From Zancudomyces culisetae (Eukaryota > Kickxellomycota > Harpellomycetes > Harpellales > Legeriomycetaceae), in contig LSSK01001255.1 in the NCBI GenBank assembly GCA_001969505.1, positions 1 through 16,756 on the forward strand: a DNA stretch of 16,756 nt. Reading direction: 5' to 3'. Under the pieces are notes generated by a model that saw only the letters and a list, made by a program, of their open reading frames with translations, did no database searches and was not told the origin of the DNA. This document shows, piece after piece, positions 9,445 through 16,756 of this stretch (positions are counted from its first letter, which is position 1; each line of letters starts with the position of its first letter). The position numbers were made by a program, and so were the translations under genes.

Positions 9445-11098
9445 CTAAAAAAGTGTGAATAGGCATCTGAACATTAAAAGCACTACTTTTTTTAACAGGT
9501 AAAAAAAGATAACGCCAGTGAGGTTTAAAAATACAAGCTCGCGGGCAAGAGTAGATAGTTTAAATGGGTTGATGCAAGAATGCAGCTCTGGATCCTTTTC
9601 GTTGTCCACAAGCTTTCCGTTTTTGTAAAAATGATCCAAAATTTCGTCCTTTTCGTAAAATCTATCTCTGATCCAGCTGGTAAAATCACCTTCGTCCTCA
9701 GGAATACCTTCCACGGCAAACTTACGTATGTGGATGTGGATTTGATGTGGATACTTGCCCATAAGGTATATGTCCTTTAGTGAATATACTTGCTCCGCGT
9801 ATTCGTGTTCTTTTACGCCAGAGTACGCTATGGTAAAGTCATACACATACTTTACGATACCTCTGGAGTTTTGTAGCATGAACCATAACCCTTTACTTCT
9901 TGGAACTAGAAGGTGCTTCGGTACAGGCTATTCAAGTACATTTTGCATAAGTTGAGTATACTAAATGTCTTACTACTCTCCGCAAATTGCCTGTAAATGT
10001 TGATTAGTGTGGAATGTATCTAGAAATGTGTGCATTACCAAATTTTCTTTGATCGCAATAGCAGTCGATTTAACCTGTCTATCCTTTACAAATGTAGTTC
10101 CTTCAGGAAACAAAAGCAATAGTAATGGATGCCCCTCTTCTTTGACCTTCTGCATGTACCGCTTGATTGTAAGTTGATCCTGCACCCAGTCTCTTTTTAA
10201 AAATATAAATTCAAGAACGATCATTCCCTAAAAATACACCAGGTTTAACCGACGACTTGTTAATAAATAATGCAACATTTTTAAGAGAATGAGAGTAATA
10301 GCTATCGAAATTCAATATGTATCAATCTGATAATGAAGCACAATGAATATAGTTAGAAAAAATGTGTATACTTACCCTATTTTATCATTTTCGTGATCAA
10401 GATATACAAAATGTTTTTGTGTTAGAACAAAGTAGCATATGGTATAATATTGCTTTTGTACATCCATACACACACTAACTGTTTTTTACTCAAAGTAGTG
10501 GAAAAAAAACAGCAAGACAAATAGAAACCCCATCACTTACCATCCTATAAAAGGAATTTTTTTAACACTGTGCTTGCTAAAGACTTTGACTCTCCCATCT
10601 AAACCCTGAAGCTTTGAAACCGCCCTAAACGACATATTATCAAGCCTCCAGTATATATATATATATATTTACATTGACTCTATAGATATAAATGAGTAGA
10701 AATAAAATTAAAGAAGCAAATGGTACTTACCAGACGTATATCCAATCGGTGTAAACCTGATGGTTAGCCATTATTATCGCGGATTCGGATTCTGAGAATA
10801 TATTAACACTGTTCGGATCTGTATCTTTATTATCTTCGTTTACAAATACACTCTTATTTCCTGTGAGTATAAAATCGAAAGGTGCACTGACCATACTGCA
10901 AAAGATCAGCATTGCAATAAACCATTCTTGAACCTTGGTTGTAAACTTTTTGTTTAAATCTTTTGAAAATTTATAAAGCGGCGGTGATACTGCAACTAGC
11001 AATGTGCCTATATACACTACGGCAGCTGCCATGTATACCAAGGAGAGAATCGACCTAATCCCCCTTAATATTGCTTGGATTCCAATCTCTGTACTCAT
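9445..11098 (-). CDS. Lysophospholipid acyltransferase of the LCLAT1/CST26 (PlsC) family
   Basis: Model: 11098..10731, 10624..10541, 10376 (one base), 10227..10039 and 9927..9445, giving 374 residues. The family moves acyl groups from acyl-CoA to lysophospholipids such as lysophosphatidic acid or lysophosphatidylinositol, usually in the ER membrane. Visible: N-terminal hydrophobic segments (about 15-38 and 58-78); the catalytic NHQVYTD motif (112-118) followed by WIYVW; KKIPFIGWGM; FLKRDW (161-165); FPEGT (191-195); LVPRSKG (about 220); a DFTIAY...IHIHIRKFAVEGIP region shared with LCLAT1-like proteins; and a C-terminal hydrophobic segment (about 345-374). Introns are 106, 164, 148 and 111 bases. 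The exon 2 acceptor at 10625 (TTTAG) is preferred to an in-frame GAG 21 bases upstream, because it gives the Trp-to-Trp spacing I remember for human LCLAT1. The single-base exon is discussed separately. The substrate cannot be told from sequence. Confidence 0.87.
10376..10376 (-). other. Single-nucleotide coding microexon of the acyltransferase gene
   Basis: On the minus strand the local sequence reads ATAG, then G, then GTAAGT: a complete acceptor and donor separated by one base. The preceding exon ends in TG (phase 2, at 10541) and the next begins GGA ATG (phase 0, at 10227), so exactly one extra base is needed. The G at 10376 gives TGG GGA ATG (Trp-Gly-Met), matching the GW-x-M motif of the family. 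The flanking introns would be 164 and 148 bases, normal here. Branch-site candidates are CTAAC at 10425-10421 and TATTAAC at 10265-10259. The main alternative is a one-base sequencing deletion in the G run at the exon 2 donor. Confidence 0.65.
10652..10668. repeat. TA dinucleotide repeat in acyltransferase intron 1
   Basis: A run of about eight TA units lies in the first intron of the acyltransferase gene, about 27-43 bases upstream of its TTTAG acceptor, between the likely branch region and the splice site. It is a simple microsatellite. Confidence 0.8.
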
Positions 11099-13398
11099 TT
11101 AGAAATCGAACGTCTTGTTATGTTGCAAGCTATTGATTCTTATTTTATTTTACGGGCGCGGTTCTAATGAAAGAATGTTCTAGCTTGGATATATAAAATA
11201 TGTGTATATTAATAAACCAAGTGGAATATGTACTTTCTTCGGCTATTTTATCAGTGGAATTGCTTATGAATTGTTTGCGCCTGAATGTTCATAGTATATA
11301 TGTTCTGCTTTCTTGTAGTCTCGACCAAAAAAAAATGTGTTGTAGGGTTTTTTTTTACAAAATCGCTGCGCATGGAAAAAAAAACAATTTGACTTGGCTT
11401 TTTTGTTGTTTGCATGTGGCTTTTAAGGTCTTGTGAATTGTTGTGTGAATTGCATTTTGCTGAGCTTTATGAAGGTCCTATTATCTGTGTTTCTCTCCTT
11501 TATGACCAAAATTTCTTTATTATATTTTCATATTCAAAATTTACGACATGTAATTGGATAGTGATTGGCACATCAATTATTTTTGGGAAATGCCTTTTTC
11601 TAAAAGCTCTCAATATAACTCTATGGGCTGATTGTGAACACTACCTTTGTAAATGCTCACAAGAAAAATTCTTAAATCACATATTTTATCATCGCTTATT
11701 AGGACTTGAGCTGAAATAGTGCAAAGACCTTATGGTATTAAAGAACAGTACATGCCAATAAACATATACACATAATTACAGAGGTCTCCAGATAGACCAT
11801 TCTTGTCTCTACACCATTCTATGTATGTTTGCCTGCATGAAATGAAATGACATTTCATGTCATCCTTTATCCCGATAACCTTGCAATTATGAGAGAACCT
11901 AAGTAGCTTTTCTCAGTTCAGTGGTGCCCTTTTTAATATAAGAATCCAAATTAAACCCATCTAGGCTTTATTGAAGCATAATGCCAAAATCGAGGAGCGT
12001 TCTAGATATTATTGAAATATAATTACCACATTTACAAGCTATTGGTACTTAAGTAACGAGATATTTAGATGAGGTATTATTCTGATTACAGGTAGATAAG
12101 GTATATTACTTACCAGCTAATTGCATCAGGTGCTTTTCCCACTAAATCTGATTAATTCTCATTCGTTCGTTCTTAAAATAACGAAACTATCAGGCGTAAT
12201 ATTTGCAGATAATAGCATCTGACCCACGATCCCAACTGGGTTCAAATCTACAACCGCCTATCCTTAACTTTTAAATCAAGGTACAGGTGTTTTAGATGTT
12301 TGGTTTGTAAAACCCAGCCTACCATCCCCTCCCTCAAAAAAAATGCTAGTAATACCAAGTGCGACAAAACTAGTTTTTAACTTGAAACACAAAATAGGGT
12401 TTACTCTAACACCATGAACACTATAATATACCGAACCTTTACTTTTATTTTTGTTAATTATTTTAAGCCAGCTCTTGTATTTGCATGAATACATCTTTTA
12501 AACAAAAGAAAATTTTTTTTTGAGAATATGACTATTGCCTAGATAAGAAAAGCGTTTTTTTGCCTGGTTTATTTTTTTTAGATACTTAAAAACCAAATAT
12601 ATCTCCATAATATCACCAACTCTTGTTCTTTGACACGTTCTACGCTTTTGATAAAATATGCTCATATTTTCAATTGGATCAGCTCAAATGGAATGCAACA
12701 TTAACTATATTATAAGAAACTCGCAATAAAAAAAAGTGCGCGAGCAAATGCCTAGTTGGAACATCTATTCAAGAGTTTTTAAACTTATGTTTCACTTCAC
12801 ACCATCTACTTTTTTTGTTAAACAAAAAAAAAGAATGCTATCGTTTAAGATTTAGTGTTAAAGTAACGTAGTACATTTTACTAACTATCAACTTTTATCG
12901 AGTTTTCTAAACAAATGCAGGTTTTAAGTTACGAAGCATTATGTTCCATACTTTTTTATATACAAACGTTAACAAAGATGTGATGGAGCGCAGATTTGGT
13001 AAATGACTTCTCGTAATGGAATATTGGTAGTTAAAGTACAGGGTTACTCTGGTACTGATCTTTAACTTTACGTCTATCGCCGGAATGTTTGTACTACTTT
13101 GCTTTCGAACTTTAACTCCTTAATCTATACCCTTTAGATACCTGTGAGTGGCAAACACGAGTTAGTACAATTATAACAAATGGCTTGTATTATTTATTTA
13201 GTTTTATAATTCGCAAAAATACTAACAGCTAGCATTTGATTGAAAAGACCTGTTTGGTAATGTGGATGCGGCACTTGCTGTGTGCGTTTGGATACAATTC
13301 ATGCTAGTGAATTCAACTCACAACCTTTCTCGTTGTCCCCTCAATCAATAAACTCGGGGGGTTTTTTATTTTAGGGTAACCCTTTTATTTTTGTTTAG
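11099..13398. other. AT-rich stretch of 2.3 kb with no convincing gene
   Basis: This holds the upstream region of the leftward acyltransferase gene and, on the right, DNA leading into a probable rightward terminal exon. The longest open frame (11414-11719, +, 101 codons, Cys/Leu-rich) resembles nothing I know, and one such frame is expected by chance in this much AT-rich DNA. A leftward 72-codon frame (12276-12494) is similar. A perfect 9-base inverted repeat lies at 11836-11859 and a T/A-rich one with 10-base arms at 12810-12830. A short frame from 13003 (reading MTSRNGILVVKVQGYSGTDL) could be an early exon of the gene ending at 13549, but I could not join the two. Confidence 0.55.
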
Positions 13399-13549
13399 AA
13401 GCTACGTTCATTATTTAAAACCAGACATAGTTGGAGGAGAAGGCCAAATATTTGATTTAGTAGCATCAAATACGTACTTCCCGCAAACAGGCGATTTACG
13501 GTTCAACAATTCAACACCCAAACGAAGGGTAAAAAGAAAAGAGTCGTAA
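13399..13549 (+). CDS. Probable C-terminal coding exon of an unidentified gene (partial)
   Basis: After a strong T-rich acceptor (TTTTATTTTTGTTTAG, ending at 13398), a frame of 49 codons begins SYVHYLKPDIVGGEGQIF, continues DLVASNTYFPQTGDLRF, and ends with a basic STPKRRVKRKES tail and TAA at 13547-13549. Base composition is visibly less AT-rich than the surroundings, and the residue mix looks like a folded, conserved protein rather than translated noise. Phase requires two bases from an upstream exon. The best-placed donors upstream are GTGAGT at 13147 and GTACTG at 13052, but neither gives a complete in-frame model. The GTAATG at 13257 would create a stop at the join. It may be the end of a small gene with short exons, or a decayed remnant. 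I do not recognise the family. It is tail-to-tail with the RGS gene. Confidence 0.5.
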
Positions 13550-13802
13550 TGGTTGTATGAATCATTTTTTTATTATCGCTAGGTGGTATACAGTTTAGAT
13601 TATTGTGTGAGAACAAGTTGAATAGATTACGATAGTGAATAAAGAAAATGAAAGTCTAAGCGCTAGTTAAAGGATCTATAAAAAAAATAGGGTAAATGAA
13701 AATATATATCTATACATGAATATCAAAATATAAACTATAAAATATGTTGTAATGCAAGTTAGTTTAGTATGTAAAATTTAAAAAGAAAATGCAGAATGAA
13801 TA

Positions 13803-14891
13803 TCAAGATTTTTTGCTGAATCTGTTTAGCCACCTACTTCCAAATGGAATAGAAGCCTTTTTAAACCATCTTCCGCCACTTTCATCCGTATTCTTTTTTT
13901 CATTTTTTTCGCACTGCTCAGTGCTTCCATCTATTTTATGCGTAGGAATAGTAAGTGTTTCTGTAGTGGCAAAAACGGAAGAGCCCAAATAGGGTTCACT
14001 TCCTCTAAGATTTAACGATGCAGGAGAGGTTTTCTGTTTGTGGGTATCCAGCATTGAAAATCCGAGAGTAACTGCCGCAGAATCGTATGTAGGAAGTGGC
14101 ATCTGTAGGTGTGTAAATGCAAAGCGCTGGGCCCAAGCTTCAAGTGAGGTACGCAGATCGGATGATGTAAAATCTCGCTCATTTCCCATGATAGTTTCAA
14201 CATCCAGCTTTCTTGATTTTGATAATACTCGAACGCCATAAGTTTTCCATAAAGCTATTGTAATCTTTGCAGTAATGTTAATTAGGAGCTGCTCCCGTCT
14301 TCCAGGATATTTGGCCAGCTCAACAACGTCTTCAAGCATATGTTGGTAAACCGGCTTCTGAATAAAATTTATAAGTGCAGACTCTAAAAGTCTGTATGAA
14401 TGTGATTGTGCCTTCTGAAAGATACCAGGGGAAACAGTTTCTCTGCTTAAATCTTCAAATATCTTGCTTCTCATTGTTGAAGTGATGTTTATCTCCAGTA
14501 CAGCCGCTCTGCAGACAAATGCAGACCAAATTAAGCGTGCATATGATTTAAGAGTTTTGTTTGACATATCGGTTCTAGAGCTATATGATTTGGCCTCCAA
14601 ATAAAATAGCAGAGATTCGGGGCTATAATCGTATATAAGCGATAGAAAAAAGTGCGCTAAACATATTGACGAATCTAGAATTGCTATTGTGTCGTTAGCC
14701 AGTATTCGATCTGTATTTTTTATATGGTTAATATTTGCACCTGCATCCAAAAATACTTTTATTTTTCTAGTTGCATCGATATAATTTCCATTAATGTTAG
14801 ATTGTGTTAGTTGTTTCTGCATTTTTAAATCTGCAGTTTTTCCATTCGAACTGTTTTCAAATGTTCTTGCTTTGAGAGTAATCGAGGACAT
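13803..14891 (-). CDS. RGS-domain protein (regulator of G-protein signalling)
   Basis: A single-exon protein of 362 residues. RGS domains speed GTP hydrolysis by G-alpha subunits and so switch off receptor signalling. The domain lies at about residues 63-187: the start ILANDTIAILDSS, then YSPESLLFYLEAKSY (the helix equivalent to the usual E-N-L-x-F-W motif), LEINITSTMRSKIFEDL, and FQKAQSHSYRLLESALINFI with KPVYQHML, which matches the end of the canonical fold. No transmembrane segment, DEP or PX domain is visible, so this is not Sst2-like or Rax1-like. The N-terminal 60 residues are polar. The C-terminal 150 residues match nothing I know and end in a basic, aromatic stretch (about 330-362) containing RWFKKASIPFGSRWLNRF, possibly a membrane-contact helix. 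An out-of-frame ATG lies 5 bases upstream of the start. The specific G-alpha partner is unknown. Confidence 0.8.
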   Translation of the reverse strand: MSSITLKARTFENSSNGKTADLKMQKQLTQSNINGNYIDATRKIKVFLDAGANINHIKNTDRILANDTIAILDSSICLAHFFLSLIYDYSPESLLFYLEAKSYSSRTDMSNKTLKSYARLIWSAFVCRAAVLEINITSTMRSKIFEDLSRETVSPGIFQKAQSHSYRLLESALINFIQKPVYQHMLEDVVELAKYPGRREQLLINITAKITIALWKTYGVRVLSKSRKLDVETIMGNERDFTSSDLRTSLEAWAQRFAFTHLQMPLPTYDSAAVTLGFSMLDTHKQKTSPASLNLRGSEPYLGSSVFATTETLTIPTHKIDGSTEQCEKNEKKNTDESGGRWFKKASIPFGSRWLNRFSKKS

Positions 14892-16756
14892 GACATTTAA
14901 TAGTTTGTTTTAATATTTGGTTTGTCATTTAGGTTGAGAAAGAATTTTTTTTGTTTATATTTTTACAGGAGACTTCTGTTAATCATTCTTAATCGCTACC
15001 ACTTTCTATTTGTAAAAACATAAACCAGAGTTAGAAAATGAATACCCATTTGTACAAATTTGCATAATCGCGAATTTTACCTTAAAAGAATTATATGCAC
15101 GTAGAATCCCTTGAACTATTATATAGTTAGAATAAAACTATTTTTATTAATAACTGCAGGCTTGGTTGTATTTTCTTGCATATATACTTTTCGACGAAAA
15201 AAAAAATAATACCGGTCAATGGAGTGCTTATAAAGAAAAAAATTTACATCATACTCTTAATAATCCATAAATAGCCCGCTTGAGTTTAGTCATAATCGTT
15301 CATCGTGTGGTAGCCCTTGTTTCAATAAAGCACAATCTTTGTATTTTTATCAATATTTTTATAATTAAACCATAAAAAGCATTTTTACGTAATCCGGCAG
15401 CAATAGTGAGTTACTGCGTACAATAAGCCAACTGGGAAGAAAAACGAGAAGCAGCTCCTTTTTATCAAACTTTGTTCCGTTTATAAAACATCGCTTTTTT
15501 TAAATCAACGCGATTTATAAATTAAATTGGCTTATCCAACAGATATTGAGAATAATGTATCTTATTATCTAACTATTTTGTGTTTTTTTCTGCTCGATTA
15601 GTTTTACAGAAATGATCGTGCAAATTTATTGAAAATGCGTGGCAATTACAGTCATTTTGTTACTATCGTTACATGCCTTTTGATTATTGGCCAAAAACTC
15701 TTTAGTGTGCAAAATGAAAATTTTACTATAATTTTGTTGCAAAAGTTTTAAAACTCAAACGTCATATACTCGGAAAACATATTGATTCTTTTTATAATCA
15801 GGGTCATTTGTTGACTTTTTGGTAAGGCAGCAGACACCTATTGGATGGAATTATTGGGTGATCACTTGTTCAAGATTGAACTATTTAAATTGTTGTCTTG
15901 TAGGCAATGCTCATGCTATTTATCAGCAAAAGATAAGTAAAAGTATAAACAAAAACATAATTGTTCAAAAAGTTCGAATTCTACTCAAAAAAAAAACTAT
16001 GGCTTCTCAGATTTTCACATATCTAGACTCGATAATCCTATAAGTATCAATGGTGATACGTCACCATGCCTATTCAGATACATATCTTAATAAATACAAA
16101 TCCGCTTAGCGTAGCATGGTCGAGGTAAAAGATTACCAGTGCGAGCTTTTTGTTTATTTCTTTATGCCATATGTAACTTATTTTTGCACTTTAACTTTAT
16201 TAAATAAATCGCTAAACTTTTACCAACATAATATTACAATTTTTCGCTTGAAAGGCTACAAAATCTTTTTCTATTACTAAAAAATAAGATGCGTGCTTGG
16301 TACTAGTGTACGTTATAATCATAATACATTTTCCTATAAACCATTACATTTCCACATATATTTTTTCAAGCTAGCAAACTATATAAAGTCGTTCTGTTAT
16401 TAGCGCGTTGTTTCCAAATATAAAGAATATTTTATTTATAGGAATTATAAGCTGTATAGAGCAATACTTAAACAACTCAAAAAGACGGTAGAGAAGTTGG
16501 CTAAATCCATTATCCTTATGGCTTGATTTGCTATTCTAACGCTTTTCAAGAGTTCCTATTTTAACTGGCAATTGGTATTATCGGAATTACCTTTGTTTAA
16601 TCATCAAAAAAAAAGTATTAAATGGCTGTATCGGAAAAATATGCAAAAATGAATCGGTGTATTCTCTTTAATGATAATCAGCGTGGAACCAATTGCCTGC
16701 CTTTGCGCAAATATTTCAAGTAAATTATTTAAATGCTTTTTTTCAAAAAGGAAAAT
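14892..16756. other. AT-rich stretch of 1.9 kb with no convincing gene
   Basis: This runs from the RGS start codon to the window end. It contains the RGS promoter region and otherwise mostly short, stop-rich frames. Two small rightward frames are open: 15819-16043 (starting at TTG) and 16622-16723 (33 codons from ATG, reading MAVSEKYAKM at its start). Neither resembles a known family. A 7-base inverted repeat with a 4-base spacer lies at 16050-16067 (ATGGTGA...TCACCAT). I see no tRNA, rRNA or transposon signature. Confidence 0.55.

Noticed and set aside
10625-10647. An alternative acceptor (CTGGAG, ending at 10646) for acyltransferase exon 2, in the same frame and 7 residues longer.
   Set aside because: GAG is a poor acceptor next to TTTAG at 10625, and the shorter exon gives the Trp-to-Trp spacing I recall for human LCLAT1.
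11414-11719. A 101-codon ATG frame, Cys- and Leu-rich.
   Set aside because: No recognisable motif or splice context. About one such frame is expected by chance in several kilobases of AT-rich non-coding DNA.
12193-12260. A tRNA-like stretch with a GGTTCAAAT B-box-like element and partly matching AGGCG...CGCCT ends.
   Set aside because: The T-stem does not pair (CTGGG against CTACA), the acceptor stem has only five of seven pairs, and no proper A box or anticodon arm can be drawn. At most a decayed tRNA fragment.
12276-12494. A 72-codon minus-strand frame ending in a Gly/Thr-rich tail.
   Set aside because: No homology that I recognise, no splice extension, and length within chance expectation.
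13371-13398. A second AG-G-GTAA arrangement (ATTTTAGGGTAAC) that could suggest another one-base exon upstream of the orphan exon.
   Set aside because: The following intron would be only 23 bases (13376-13398), too short to splice. The arrangement is better explained as two tandem acceptor-like sites.
15819-16043. A 74-codon plus-strand frame.
   Set aside because: It starts at TTG rather than ATG, has no recognisable domain, and its C-terminal half is Lys/Ile-rich as expected from translated A/T runs.

Overview
The window is nuclear DNA of a fungus. The evidence is six protein families in single-copy eukaryotic form, GT-AG introns of about 97-164 bases with GTAAGT or GTATGT donors, a stand-alone (unfused) anthranilate synthase component I of fungal length, and a nuclear complex I accessory subunit. 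The complex I gene excludes Saccharomyces-type yeasts. The DNA is AT-rich, with long A/T tracts between genes. I lean towards an early-diverging filamentous lineage, but this is only an impression; the sequence gives no decisive taxonomic mark.

Layout. 24-1502 (+): bystin/ENP1, a 40S ribosome assembly factor, intronless. 1704-4566 (-): VPS53 of the GARP tethering complex, four coding exons, tail-to-tail with ENP1. 5000-6722 (-): TRP2, anthranilate synthase component I, three coding exons, the first only 9 bases. 6723-8720: about 2 kb without a convincing gene, holding the divergent upstream regions of TRP2 and the next gene. 8721-9272 (+): the NDUFA1/MWFE-type complex I subunit, three exons. 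9445-11098 (-): an LCLAT1/CST26-like lysophospholipid acyltransferase, five coding exons, one apparently a single nucleotide. 11099-13398: about 2.3 kb without a convincing gene. 13399-13549 (+): what looks like the last coding exon of a gene I could not otherwise assemble. 13803-14891 (-): an RGS-domain protein. 14892-16756: about 1.9 kb without a convincing gene.

The genes do not form a pathway. They are housekeeping functions (ribosome assembly, endosome-to-Golgi tethering, tryptophan synthesis, respiration, phospholipid acylation, G-protein signalling) lying side by side, as is usual in fungi. I see no mobile element, CRISPR array, rRNA or tRNA.

The most notable observation is the acyltransferase splice pattern. 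Direct joining of its second and third main exons gives an immediate stop. A single G at 10376, flanked by a perfect acceptor and a GTAAGT donor, restores a Trp-Gly-Met sequence that fits the family. All gene models were made by hand from reading frames, splice sites and remembered family features; none was tested against transcripts.
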